64,000 nucleotides of DNA from Edolisoma coerulescens (Eukaryota; Chordata; Aves; Passeriformes; Campephagidae). Position numbers and translations under genes: made by a program. The DNA is taken from assembly GCA_013397115.1 (NCBI GenBank), contig VWZW01000500.1, positions 745,455 to 809,454 of the forward strand, in the 5' to 3' direction. Each line of letters starts with the position of its first letter. Position 1 is the stretch's first letter. The notes under the pieces were generated by a model that worked only from the letters and a program-made list of their open reading frames with translations, had not been told where the DNA came from and ran no database searches. Positions 1-13,569 of this stretch are shown here, one piece after another.

Positions 1-3000
1 TCGGCATGGTTTAATCACCGTAACTTCTACTCACAGTGTGTGATGCGAGATTAGCCATGTCACGCTAGAATCTTTTATTCAAAATTCCAGCAAAACATGG
101 TTTGTTGATATGTTGGTTCTTAGGCCTGCCATAAATGGCCATATCTCTTTGTGGGATCAATGGGTACTGTAAATTACAAGGTCCTCTGCATACAGTAATG
201 TGGCAAAAATCATGAATATGCTGGAGAGACATCTGTGAGTTGTTTATAGATCAGTTACAAAGGAGAATGATGCTGGCTGGCCTTTAGACTTCAACATTCC
301 AAGATTCCAATAGTTTGGGATTCAGGTAGACAAACCTGTGCATGTTTTATGAGCTATTACTGCTCATGCTGCCTAGAGAGTGCTGTCCTGCTTAGGACTT
401 TGCACTGACTTCATTAACTCAATTCAGTAGCTGTTTTATTAAACTTTCACAGCTTTTACATCTGAAGTCATCTATGAGTTAAGTACATAGCCATTAAACC
501 TGTCCACCTAGTTTACAGAGGTGCTTCCAAGTTAATTGCATGGTAGTTATAGAAAATACACTTTGGATTCTATGTTTCTTAGGGTAAGAATATAGAGCAC
601 TTGGCAGAGGCATTCCTGAAAAAAACCTTCACAGACTTTTACATCTGCAAGTCTTTCCCCCCATGACTTCTGTTGTAAAGGATAGGTATTCTGCTTACTC
701 AAGCTCAGTTATTCAATTAATACTTTGAATTTTTCTGGTAATGAAAATAGTGCAATATCTCCCATTTGGAAGAGTTTTGTATAATTTCATTTTATCTTTT
801 CAAAGAATGGATTTTTTTTTTTAATACTTCATACAGTCATTCTGTGACTGTTGTAGGGTTTTATTTTATGGATCTTTGTAAGTGTTTTGTAACAAGTTTA
901 TTTTTGTTCTGGGTGTGGTTTGTTATTTATAGTAGAAATATTCTGTATATGCTATAAACCCTCCATGCCACCTATTTTGCACATACAAACAATACTGAGC
1001 TAGAAGCAGCATGTGATAGAGCAGATAGGTCCAATTGTGATTCTCTTAGGCTAAGTTGGATGTTCTATTATAGAGCAGATTTCCTGTCTTTAATCATAGA
1101 CTGGGTGTTACCTTGTACTCCTGCTGTCATTTACTGTTCTTTTCTTTGTTCAGCAGCAGATGAACTTGACCCCTGTTCAATTTAACTCAAATCCAACTCT
1201 GCCCATTTCTTTGTCTTTGTTTCCCCCCACTCCACCAGTGGCTGCTCTTTGAGAACACGTGATGTGAAATTACTATTTCCTATGACTTTGTTTCAGAAAC
1301 CTGTAATGGTTAACGGAGTGGTGCTGTTGTCCAGCTGAATTTGGTGCCACTCAGTCTGAGAAACCAACATTTTAGAAGCAATTTTGAACAATACATTAGT
1401 ATTTTATTGATGCTACGCTGTTTCATATTAGCAATTTTATTTTCAAATGTCTAGTGAATATGAATGGCTGCACACATGGACTTGAATTGCTGTTGTGTTT
1501 GGTTTTACTGGTTGTGATGCTTGCAGGAGAACTTGGTGTTATCACAACCTGTTACAAAGATACATCATTAATGTGACTCTTTCCATTTTACCACATTGTT
1601 GTGATGGTCTGTTGTCTAATTTCCTCGTGCTTATACTGTAAAAACTCACTGATCATTCTAAGTTGATTGTAAAAGCTTCCAATTTGGTAGTGCTTTGGTA
1701 TTATTATTTAAAACTGTGGATTAAATTTTAAATAAAAAGTAAATAGATGGACTACACATTTGGAAAAGGTTTCAAAAGCATAGCCAGAGACAGTTGGGAA
1801 ATCCTCCATATGGAGGTTTTATTCTAAAATCTCCCTCTCCATTTCCAGTCCTTCTGCAGTCCCACAAGTTCTAATTTAGTTTGTCAAGCTGTACTTGTGA
1901 CAGAAAGCTGAACAAAATCCTTTTAAGGACCAGGAGAGAAGGAAAAGCTCCTGAAAAGTTCTGAGCTTCTGAAACAGCTTATAAACAGTCCTAAAGCTGA
2001 TGGGGAAAAGAAAAGGAAATTTGAGTTCCTCCTGATCTTTTCAGTTGGAAGAGGCATTTTAGAGTGGGTTTGTTGGTTTCTCCAGGAGGACTCCTGTTCA
2101 TTCCAAACACAGAGGTCCTTTCACAGCCAGATCTGCTCAAACATCTCAGTTGTAGAATGAATCCTAATTATTTCTAAATAGAAGAGCAAGATTCTTCCTG
2201 AAAGCTAATGCTGTGGTTAGAATGTACTTAACACTTATGAATGTACAGCACTTAACAATTATGACCATCTTTTAAAATCTGACACAAATGCATAATAAGA
2301 GCAATATGATGGTGTCTTCTATTTATTGCAGCCCGGAAACAAATTTTGGTATTACAGTAGCAACCAGAAAACAAGATCTCCATTTTGCTGGATATCGCAT
2401 AAACATAGTAAGAAACTATTCTTTCTCTAAAGAATTTACAATCTAAGCATATGTAAGAACATACTGTAACATTTCTTTAATAATACTAAATTAATTTTTT
2501 AAAGTAAATTCAGACCTGTTGAAGCTCTTAAATTTCATACATGGTGACAGATCTTTGTAATTCCTGGATTCTGTTACATGTTTTGAAATGGGATATTCCA
2601 TTCTAATGGAAAATGTATGAAGCAGTATATGTAATATGATCCTGTCATGATTTGAGGTGTGTTCTAAGGATATGTAAAATGCACACTTAAAAATATTTAT
2701 TACGTTGTTTTTGATGCAAAAATTGTACACTGGTGGTATCTGTCTCTTTCTAGATTGTGGTTAATTGTAAAGCTTTTCAGAGAGAGTTACATTTAGCATT
2801 CTTAAAACACTCATATTGCACAATGAGCAAACAGTTTCAACCTCTGTGCCAGCAGGCTCCCCAGTGAATTTGCAAAACTTGTTTCTTTTCCAAGCACTTC
2901 AGTTGTTTTCAGTTGTTCACAGCCTTAAATATCCTCAGAAGTAGCAATCTTAAGTTTCATCAATCCTCGTGTCTTCCCAGACACTTCCAGTCCTAAGCAG

Positions 3001-6000
3001 AGCTGTAGCCTTGTGAAAAGGTTATGAAATGAGGGCAGTTGTACTGATCCTAAGAAGATGAGATTGCATGTCCTGACTGCAGGGATACTGGGAGGAGATG
3101 GGGGAGAACTGCAGCACTTCCTGAGGGTCCTCAGTTGGGCAGTGGTGTAGCACTTGCTTCTGGACTACTACAGTCCTAGAAGCAAAAATAAAAATTATTC
3201 TCTTCTAAATGTCCTCAGCAAATCATGGCAATCTTTTTTACATTCTGGGAAGCATTATCTTAGAGTTCTGCAGATCTTTATTTCTGGGAGAATATGTGAG
3301 AAACTACAAACTCAGTGGTTTGTACTATGGGAGATGGGCAAATTTGGATGTCTTGCAGAGAATTTGCTACTGGTGAGCATCTCTCCCAGCCCTTGGAAGG
3401 GGCCAGGTCAAACCTCACAGCACTTGAGATGTGTATGTTCCTCTTTGTGTGTTAAAAATCCTAGCTGCAGCAGTAGGATACTGCCCTGGAAGAAGGATTT
3501 TTATGTGTTTATTTTCCTATTTTTAATTTCTGTAATTTTAAGAACTCTGGCAAAGAAAGCAACAGTGAATCTGCTTAGGTAGCTTTGCTTGCATTTTGCT
3601 GTGATTTTTGACACAGCAACAGGAAACTGTGTGCTGTCTGAACAAAGACTTGTCATGTGCTTCTGGTTACAAACATTTGACAGGCTTCAGCCTTACGCCA
3701 CCATAGTGCTTTGGGCATTTTACAAGTGAGAATCCTAAGGAAGGAAACTTTCTGAGACATGGTGTTGTCAGATTTATTTTAATTTTTTAAGAAATCTAAA
3801 TACTGAATAGCTGGTGTTCATTTTCTGTTCTTGAAAACTATAGTTACAGCAATATTTAATTCCCTTTACCTAGAGCTTTGTGGATGTTTCTGGCTATTTA
3901 TTTGATGCTGTGTTCATGGTGCTGTCTTGTTTCATTTCATGTTTTGTTGGACTGGGCAGCACTGCTATAACTGCACAGGGACCAGAGGAGCAGCTTTCAT
4001 ATATTTACATATTTTGAGTTCGTCAGTTCTGATTCTGGACCAGATTCTTTTGAGAAAGTTGCTGTCTGGAATCCAGATAGGGTATCTTAGATTTCCTTCC
4101 TTGGTACCCGTGGCTGTTTACAATATAAGTAAGTTCAAGCTGCACTTTCTTTCAGGTGGATGCCCTTGATGCTGCTGTCAACAAAGTGCAGAGTACCTTG
4201 GAGGGATTCATGTGCAGCTGCAGGGAAAAAACACAGATAGAATGTTTTCTTTCCTCAGAGCTTAGAAAGCAGGTTTTGCCATCCCATTAATTTGTGTTGA
4301 TTGATACAGGTAGGGGGCCAGACTGCTTTAAATGTTGTTTATTAGATTGATGAGAAGAAGCCTGACACAAAGCTGAAATCTGTGGTTTCTTCCTTTAGGC
4401 TTCTTAAATTCTGATGGCTGCTGAGGCAGGTGGTTATAGGTGGCCTAAGGAGTAGTGCAAGTGCAAATACAAAGAAGCATAACAAGTTAAAGTCTGTACA
4501 TGTTGTGGTCTCCAGAAAGTGGAATACGGAAATCCAAATGTTACCAGGAAAACTGACTGAAAAATGCCTGCTTACCTGACTTCATCTTTGCTGCAATTAA
4601 AGAGCTACGGATATCATAACACTTGAAAAAATTGCACTCCTGTATTTGATCCTGGGTGGGGTGTTACCAAATTCTGATAGCAGAGGATTAGGGTTTCCTG
4701 TACCCCTGTATGGGGTAAAAGATTGTTTAAGAAATAATTTTAAGTTAATAAAGAGAGAGTAAAGAATGCTTGAAAAACATTGCAGGCTTATATATAGAAT
4801 TTATATGTATTTCCTTGGAAAAATGAACTATGTTCTGCTGGAGGGGTCTGAAAAGAAGGTGGCTAGGTTGGGTTTTAGCTCACCTTTGGGCAGGGAAGAC
4901 AGGCCAATAGCATTCACCAAGAGGGATGTACTTGAGTAATTTTTTAAGTCTTGGCCTAAAATGTCTGCTTTGTGGAAGGTCTTTCAGTCAGTATTTTCTG
5001 TCTGCAGGGATGTTATGGCTCCTCTTCTCAAAGGAACTGGTTGCTCACTGGTATCAGTTTCACCTTTTATCTTCTTCCTCCAAGCTCAGGAGAAATTTTT
5101 AATTCTGAAGGAAGATTGCAGCAGCTCACTAAGGACTTGTTTTCTTTAAAGATGAAGTTTGAATTGCTGTTATCTTGCTCCCCAAATTTAAATTTATCTT
5201 GACATTCTTGCCCAGTGAAAGAATGCCGAATTCTGCAGCTGGCAAAAACAGCTCTGTGTTTGTTGATCTGAGCAAGTCACAAAAGACTGAAGAGGATAGG
5301 GACAGAACAAGAGTGAGGTGTAACTCTTTCTTCAGTTATACTGTATTACCAGGGATAAAATCAAAGTCTGCACTTGTCCTTACATGCAAAATTGGGGTGC
5401 TCTGCCACGCTCATCTTTGCTCCTTTATTCTGGGGTGATTCTAAACCACTCTGTACTTCGTTTTTACCATTATGCCTCTGTTAATTTAAGAACTCCTGCT
5501 AAGCACATCCTCTAAGTTTTCAAATACTAAAAAAAAAACAAAACCCATAAAATAAATATTTTGAAGCTCTGCCTGGTATCTACCAGCTCTTTTGTTTGCT
5601 GAGACATCTACATTTGGAGATAGTTGTCTGCCCCTGAGTTTAAAGCCCATTGCTGCCATTTAAGAATTGCACAGGTGGGAGATGCACTGTGTTTCAGTCA
5701 CCGAGGCTCAAAGTTCCCAAACGCCTACCTGTTATTTTAGGAACCTGTTAGTGATATCTTTACCTTCACCATACTGGTGCTGTTCACTTATTGGCTGTTT
5801 GTAGAACACTTTTGTCTGTTTAAAATATTATTTTGAAGCAGTGTGTGAGAGAAAAAACACAACAGAGCCACGACAGTACAGATCCCTCAGCTTCTGACAC
5901 TTGCAGTGCGCTGCATGACAGGAAGCAAGAGCAAACTGTGTGGCTGCATGGGGAGGAGTTCCTGCCGAAAACTGAAGGACAGACATAGGGACTCCTTTGT

Positions 6001-6072
6001 AGCAAAGACTTTTCACTGTCACGCTGAACATTAAGAAACCTCCCAAAATCTGAATACAATACAAAATAACTC

Positions 6073-6105
6073 ATGGTGTGGTGCTGCTTGTTTGTGCATC
6101 ATCAG
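6073..6105 (+). CDS. Candidate first coding exon for the long ARHGEF3 isoform (speculative)
   Basis: An ATG at 6073 opens 11 codons (MVWCCLFVHHQ) that end in CAG followed by donor gtaagc. The phase-0 end fits the phase-0 start of the exon at 16244. The preceding 250 bases contain several CpGs and are stop-poor in minus-strand frames, which could reflect a constrained 5' UTR. The Kozak context is only fair (C at -3, G at +4). I have no direct homology evidence; chance occurrence of ATG plus a good donor is quite possible. Confidence 0.3.
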
Positions 6106-7289
6106 GTAAGCGTGAACCGGGATTGTGTAACTTTTTATTGTTTGTGTGTAAGTTGGAATTGCACTGATACTCCTTCCAAGCATGCCAGGATTTAAGATCG
6201 GGTATTGATTAAACCAAAATGTTGCTTGGCAGGAATGTTTCCTTCTGTAAGGAGAGAAATTTGCTAAAGGTTGGGGTAATATACTCTGCTATTCCCAATG
6301 GGATGGAGGATGGTTTATTTTTCTCTCTGTATTGGTCGTTGGTTGCTGCAGGATGATGGGTTTAGGTCTTTGCTTCTGATTTTCTGTCATACCCATGTAA
6401 ACATCTCTGCCTCAGTCTCCTAGCCTGAAAATGTGAATTTTGGCTGATGCTAGGGTTTGAAGGGGAATATTTGTAGCAATATGCATCATTGTCTCCATTG
6501 TCAAAGTGAAAGCTGTAACACATCCTACTTACAGTGTGTTTACACTGCAGGATGATTCTGCTTTGCAGCATGTGGATGTGGTATCACCTGGAAAACTGGG
6601 TGCTGTTAAGGACACTGCATTTTGGAAAGATGAGGACAGAAAAGTAGCAAGATTGATAATAACTGTAGAAAATAGAGCCTTTGAGGGAGGTTTAACAGAT
6701 TTAGTGCATCTTGTGTGTAGAAAAACAAGACTTGATATAAGATGTGAGTATAGGTTTATCTCTGAGTGTGTGTGAACAATTGCAAAGTGGGCACTTGTTC
6801 TCTGTACTTGCCAAGGGTAGCACAGGAATAAATGGGGTTTTTAATAGCAAGGGAGATTCAGGTTAGATATTTTGGGGATAAACGCTTCCTGATTGTCATG
6901 TTCATTAAGAGTAGAACAAAGTATAGAATTAAAAGCTTTCATTTCAAACTGCTGTATAAATACTTTCCAACCTGTCTTACATGTTGCAGTGGTTAGCATT
7001 TAGTACTTGGTTTTTCTTAATGATTTGTGCTGTTTTTGATTTTGGGCTGTTAATATGTGAATAGGACTAGCCCATTAGGGACACCAGAGAACAGATGTGA
7101 TCTCAAATTTTGCAGCCCCAGCCCCAGTTTACAGCATCCTTTCTTGGAAATCTAGAGAGTGTCCTCCCATTTAAGAAGCCAAGTTATTTCAAAATATTTG
7201 TGCTGTGTTGACTAAAACTGTACTTTGAAGTTCTTAAAAATATGTGATCGAGGTGGGGGCCTGTAGTGCAAGGCAAATCAGGGATATGG

Positions 7290-7632
7290 AAACTTTAAGG
7301 CTCTACAACACCTGACAGGAAGGTGTAGCCAGGTGGGAATCAGTCTCTTCTCCCAGGTGACAAGTGACAGGAGAAGAGGAAACAGCCTCAAGTTACACCT
7401 GGGGAGGTTTAGACTGGATATTAAGGAAAATTTCTTTACCAAAAGCACTGTCAAGCACTGGAATGGGCTGCCCAGTGCAGTGATGGAATCACCATCCCTG
7501 GAGGTATTTAAAAGTCATGTAGTTGTGGCACAGAGGGACATGGGTTAGTAGTAGCTTGGCAGTGGTGGGTTAATGGTTGGACTTGGTGATCTTAGAGGGT
7601 TTTTCCGACCTAAGGGATTCTGTGACTCTGTG
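7290..7632 (+). mobile_element. CR1 LINE 3' end, sense orientation
   Basis: The sequence has the familiar avian CR1 3' end. It includes ggtttagactggatattaag, a stretch encoding RFRLDIKENFF, KHWNGLPSAV and ESPSLEVFK (end of the reverse-transcriptase ORF), and ggacttggtgatcttagagg. It finishes in two octamer units, attctgtg and actctgtg (7617-7632), the terminal repeats typical of CR1. It is 5'-truncated; the left boundary is approximate. The reading frame is only a remnant and not a gene. Confidence 0.9.
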
Positions 7633-10600
7633 TTCAAGGGCATGTGTGCCCTGCAAGTGCACAAAATCTTTAAGGATAGAGTTAGAGCATTAAAACACCC
7701 CAACTTTGATTTTTCTTGCTTTTACAACCAATCCTATGCAAAACTCCCTCAGCACAAACATACAAGGCCAGGAGCTGCAACTCCATCACCTCATCTTGGC
7801 AAAGACTAAGGAATCCAGGGATTGTTTGCTGCTGGCTGATTGTATTACTTGGGGACATGAAGAACTGGATCTGACAGATCCCAGCTGAAAAGTGAGAGAA
7901 CAGAAGATGAATCTAAATTGTGTATGGACTCTCTTAAATTGCATCTTATTTTTTATTTATAAACGAGGTGAGTTTAGAATCTTTAGATATTGATTGTGTT
8001 AATTGAAAGCATAATTTATGTAGAAGTGTTCAGATTCTGGCTGAGAAAGGATTCTCATGCAACAAAAAACTCCTATGGAAAAGAAATAAATGTAACTTAT
8101 TTAGCTGAATTTGGTTTAGACTTCACTGTAAAGTTTGCAAAAGTTCCAGTGTATTTAACTCTTCTAGATTCCAGTTACTGGTCCTCTCCCCCATCTTCCA
8201 AAAAGGGGAAGGAAGAAGGTTAAATACCAGTCCTTAAACAAAGCTGTGCTAATCCTTGTCCTTACAGCATCCCGTACATGCGCACCCATTTCCTGTTGTT
8301 AATGTTAAACACATTGAATATAACTTTCATTTCATTGTTCACTACAGTGTTCCTTTTGCATTACATTGACTGGAAAATCTCCAATCCATCACAACAAGCA
8401 GTGCAGAAGCAGAGCCTGCTGCCTGTGGCGAGGGGAGGCGGGCAAGGAGCTGCCATTTTGGCCGGCAGAGATGTGATGTCTCCTGGAAGTGCTTAAAAAG
8501 TGTGAAAGCCATCAGTGGCAGAGATGACCTCACCTCCATTGCAGTTTTTGCTGTGCTGTAACAGAGCAGAGTCTGTTTTTTCATTTGTTTGTTTTCTTTG
8601 GAATATGAGGAACAAGCAAGTTCTGTTCCTAACACTGGTATCCAGGGCTCCTGCCAGCTGAATGTGTGCAGGGTGGGAAGCTGGACCACGCTGTGTCCCA
8701 GGGTCAGTGCAGGCTGTGCAGTGGGGTCATCTCTGGCCATTTCTCCCTTAAAAGCAATAATGTTTAGGATTTTGTGTCACTCTTGAGAAGATGAAACCTG
8801 GAATGTCTCTGGTATTCCAAACAGTAGAGGGCAGTGGAAATGTACAAGGAAACCAGTTTTGTTATAACACTAAAGAATTTTTGGTTGCAAGTTCCTTTTG
8901 CTGATATAACATAAAGAACTGTGATACCAAAATGCAGGGTAGCAGATTCTGGACTTTCAAAAAAATTTTGTGTTAGAATTCACTATTCTGAGCTTATGGT
9001 CTCCAAAAGCATGTATGATGCATCATTCAGCTAAAAAAGCATCATGCTCTGGGGAAACTTGCTTTAAGATGTTTTTGCCTCCCCATCCCTCAAACTCTTG
9101 TCAGTGGTACAGCCACGGAAGTGGGAGATGAACAGGGAGGCTCGCTGGTATTGGCATGAAGGTGAGTGACAGGCTGTGGTAAAGTGAAAAGAGGGCTGAC
9201 CTTTAAAGGTGGTGGAAGAGCCATCTCCTTCTGAAAGGGCTTAAACTCTAGGCAATGAATTGTCACTTTCTTGTGAAATTGTAATTGGTTATCTAGGAAC
9301 CAAGCCCCATATTCAACAGGAAATGCAGGTATTTCTTGCTGGGGATTGCACAGAGAACCGTTTGTGTGATTAATATGTCACATTCTGCTATACAGACTGT
9401 CTAGAACTGTGCATTGTATCAGCCAGGCTTGAGTTCTTTGATTTTGTTTGGGTTTTTTTTTTTGTCATCTCTTCCTATATTTCATTTTAGATGCTTGAAT
9501 GCCAGTGCAGCAGGAGTGGGATATGATGGAAAGTGTGTAATCCTGCATGAGGCTGACTCTTTTTTTCAGTATCAGTATCATTCTGGCTTGAAGCTGGGTG
9601 ATGCAACACCACTGCTGCCTCTTCTAGTTCACTTCTGAACTCTGCTTGGTGGGGTTAGAGCCCACCACCTGTGGCAGGAAATGTTAAATTAGTGATTACT
9701 CGACTAACCATAACAGAAGATTATTAATCTCTTGCCCAGTGATTAAGCTGAATCCAAGGCATATTTCCTTAACTGAGTAATGAAAAATGGTAAGAAAAAT
9801 GCTGAAGCTTTTAGTCAGAATTTCTTCTTCTTGTATTAGGAATACTAAACTGAAATGTTTTAACTTTTCTGTTTGCTGGCTGTGTCATCTGTTAAACTTT
9901 TGGAAACATTTTAAATTAGCCAGGAGAATTGAAACATTCTCTACTTTCCTTCCAGTCCAGTTTGTAGATTTTTCTTTTATCATACCTCCCTTTTTGCATT
10001 CCTCTTAACATCTGTTTTGTACTGTTAGTGCCTCATCGCTGGACTCTGTTCTGAGTCCCCCATACTCTGTGGTGTAACTAACTGGGAGCTTGATAACTTT
10101 GAGATAATTTGAATGTGATTTGAAATGGAAACAGTGAAAACTTGAAACAGATCTTATAACACAGGAGCAACAGCAGATGGAATTTTTGGAGTCATTAAAG
10201 GAATAAATATGGTCTTGGCAAGTGGTGCTTTTCAGGGCTTTTTAAAGAGAGATAAACGTTTTTGTTGGATGGGTGTGGACGCACTGACAAACTACAAAGA
10301 AAAAAGAATGAGAATTGTAGTGGCTGAATATTCTTTTGAACTTACCAGCTTCTGTACATGTTAGAGATTTAAGAATTAGAAGGGTGCTTAGAAGGGCACA
10401 TCTATATTTGAGTATATACATGTGGATGTTGCTGATAAAAAGTATTTACACACCAAGAGAATTTATAAGATAACTGGATTAAAAAAAAAAGTTGTATAAA
10501 AACTGTGACTAGAAATTCACATGGAAATCTGGTTTATTTTTGTGATTTGATGTCTGTCTATAAAGAAATGATGTTATGCTCCTGCCTTATTCCGAGCTGC

Positions 10601-11086
10601 TTCAACACTGGCTGTGATTCCTAAGGCATAAGGCTTTGGGTGGGAAGGTTCCTTGTAGGTGTAGAGGTGTTCTCAGCTGGCTCAGGAGATACTGATTGCT
10701 TTTTAAAATTAAAAGAAAACAAAATCATGTAATAATGCTGCTTTTCATGCAGACATAATCCACCCTTTGGAGTGTGGCTTAAACCTGGCCTGTGATGTTT
10801 GACTTTTTATTGAGTATTTGATCAGTTTTCTCCCCTCCTTCCACATTAATCCTTTTGATTTTATTTTTGCTCTACTTGATCTCTTCAAATTGATTTTCTT
10901 TGGTTAGTTTTGTTTTTTAACTCAGTCTGATACAGGTATTGTCCCTGATAAAAGTGTAACATAAACTGGAGAGGAGCATAAAGCCCAGAACAGTGAATCC
11001 CTTCCTGCCTTTTTCTCAACACTAAAAAAGATACAAAACTTTGTTAGCTAAATGGTTTTCCCTTTTCTGTATTATTGCAAATTACA

Positions 11087-11158
11087 AATGTGTATATATA
11101 TACTTGTTATATGTATTCATATATATTTTTGTATGTGTGTATATATGCACTTCTACCT
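11087..11158. repeat. TA/TG-rich low-complexity tract
   Basis: Interrupted tatata and tgtgtgta motifs; no coding sense despite a short open frame over it. Confidence 0.75.
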
Positions 11159-12773
11159 ACTTACATTTATTTAAATCATATATTATACCTCCATTATTTA
11201 CAAAGTTATTTTCTTCCAATTAGCAGTGTTGAAATGTCTTCAGATGTATATTCTGGAAAAACTGTTTCAAAAAATATTTTCATATGAAAACAATCAGAAA
11301 TGCAGACTAATTAAATGGTTTCTAATTTTTCTTTGTTTTGGACTTTTTGTTTTGGGGGCATGGGAGAAGTCTATTTCATTAGAATGACTGGATTTCTGTA
11401 TGAAAAAAAGGCTTAAGTTGTTTAGTGTTTGGTTTTGAAATGAGTCTGTCTGTGACAAAGAAGGTCTAAGGGTGTGATGTGCCTATGAAAATACATTATC
11501 TTGAACTGTTATTTGTTTTGATACCAATGTGTGTGCAGACACATTTCTAAGCATTTAGAATGGACAGATGATTTAACAAAACTCAGCAATTCTTCTGAAA
11601 AGCATTTCCTTCCCCATCACAGGATGGGTTTTGTCAAGCTATTTTTGTGTATCTTTGCATTTCATCTCCCAGGTGGTAAAATATAAATCTGTGGTATTGA
11701 TAATTAAGACCCTGTGATGGAGACTATGTTAATCCAGCCTTCCTTATAACAATGTCTCATTGCTCTAATTCCTTTAATTAAATCATTACTTTAATATATA
11801 ATTGGATATCTTACCTTCTCATCTCCTGTGAGATAATTATGAAAAGCAACTCTTTCCTGCTATGTTAAAGCCAGGAAGTGTCCTGTCTCTGTAACTGTGG
11901 ATGTAGCCGCAGCCTTTTTGGCAAAAGGATCACAAACATTAGGATTCAAAATTGTGATACAAGAAGCTTTTTCAGCCTAGAGGTACATGTTCAGATGCAG
12001 GTAATGCACCTGTGTGGTCAGTCAGAAAACATAGACACATTTTTGATCAGAACATGTACTTGCTACTCTTTTCATGCAGGTGTGTACCCATTTTTAAGGT
12101 CTCCAAATACTGTGCAAAAAACAGAGTTATCAAAATGTTCCAAGCTTTGCTGTTTTCCCAGCAAGGCAAAGAGCATCGTAACATTTTCCAATTCCGTTTG
12201 GTTCATGTGTACATACAAATTCTAATAAAGAGATGCTCTGTGCTGAGATGGCATTTGTCCTTTGCTCATAGCCCAGTGTGGCATTACCACGGTGTTCTGT
12301 GTTCAGTGTGTCACTCAATGCTGCAGTGGGACATTCTCATGTGAAGGGGTGCTGGGGATGGTGAGGGAGCGGGGCTGGAGTGAGGACAGAGCCTGCCTTG
12401 CTGGGGATCCTGCAGTGCTTCCTCACCCAGCCCTGCCCTGGGCTCGGCCGGAGGCTGCTGCACCCCACTGAGCTGGGCTCCTTTGTTGAGAGGTTTGTAT
12501 TGCTTCGTGTGCTGTGTCAGGTAAAACATAAAATGGAGAGCAACATAAGGGGTGATTTTGTGGGACGTGGCAGATTCAGGGGTCAGCTGCATTGTGCTAT
12601 GGCAACTGAGATAGGACTTGGAACTCCTTTGGGGAAAAGATCTTTACAAAGAGCAGGGATTAATTTAATGAGCACCTTATGCTCCCTGCACAATATCCAC
12701 TGCAATCTTAGATTCTAATCCACTTATTATGGGCAAAGAAATTTATCTGTGATCTGGTAGCTCAATTATTGGA

Positions 12774-12836
12774 TTTTTTTTTTTTTTTGTTTTGTTGCTT
12801 AATTTTTTGTTTTTTTTTTTTTTTTTTTTTTTTTTT
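12774..12836. repeat. Poly-T tracts, including a 27-T run
   Basis: T15 at 12774-12788 is followed by a T-rich spacer and T27 at 12810-12836. It could be the antisense of a retroposed poly-A tail or a plain homopolymer; length is prone to assembly error. Confidence 0.9.
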
Positions 12837-13332
12837 GCTATGGAGTTATGCCTCCCCCTTATGCAATGGTAAAAGCCCTTGAAACTCTCAGAAATATTAA
12901 AACATTAATCTTGCCTGCAGTGGTTAATATTTAACAATTTCTATATGACATGACTGGTGTTGCATAACCACTGAAACTAACAGAGAACATAAGGAGTATA
13001 ATGCTTGCGAGCTTCCAGATGACATGTTATTCAGTAGATTTTTTTTGTGAGTGTGTATTACTTTTCAGTAAGTAGAAGATCAAAAATTAAGTGAGGAATG
13101 ATCCTTTGATTAGCACAATGAAGTATGAGGTAGAGCAAGAGATCTATTTTGTGGAGGCTGCCCCAGATTTACTCAATATGTAATTGCTTTCCCTACACTT
13201 TACCTGTCTTTTCATTGCTTTTGGTCTGTACATCACAGTTGATACTGATTTGTTCCTCGGGAGTGTATTGATGTTTAGTTATATAACCAAAGAGGTTGCC
13301 TCTAAATAAGATTATGAGCATTTAAATTCCTG

Positions 13333-13569
13333 CTAACTCCATTTTGTGCCGTGCTTTACCTGAATAGCCTTGCTGTGGATGCTTGTCCTCATGGCCACTG
13401 CTTTGGCCACAATACCTTTGTGGTTTGGACCCAGTTCCCCACTTTGAATGTAGCAGTTAGAAGCCCACATGTAGTTGTTGTGTAATGTTCCTTCTGCAGT
13501 AAAACGATGTCCTGCCTCATTCAAATTCACTTTAATCCTGTAGCCTTGCCTGGTACACTTGTACTTCAT
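13333..13569 (-). other. Unidentified exon-like ORF, minus strand
   Basis: The minus frame is open for 78 codons from ATG, and for 84 codons counting from the previous stop. It uses varied, ordinary codons and contains GTLHNNYMWASNCYI and SGELGPNHKGIVAKAVAMR. Just after AIQ it has a donor-like CAG|gtaaag (13361 downwards on the minus strand), and reading through gives a stop a few codons later. I see no convincing acceptor; two stops interrupt the frame further upstream. It could be an exon of an unknown antisense transcript, a decayed retrocopy, or chance. I do not recognise the protein. Confidence 0.2.

Noticed and set aside
3154..3582. 142-codon plus ORF
   Set aside because: No recognisable domain, non-ATG start, and composition of ordinary intronic DNA.
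7333..7548. 71-codon plus ORF
   Set aside because: It is the decayed reverse-transcriptase end of the CR1 element, not a gene.
11041..11287. Tyrosine/isoleucine-rich small ORFs
   Set aside because: Translations of the TA/TG low-complexity tract.
12380..12520. GC-rich frame ending at a donor-like CAG|gtaaaa, phase 0
   Set aside because: It begins with GTG rather than ATG and shows no resemblance to any ARHGEF3 N-terminus; weaker than the 6073 candidate.
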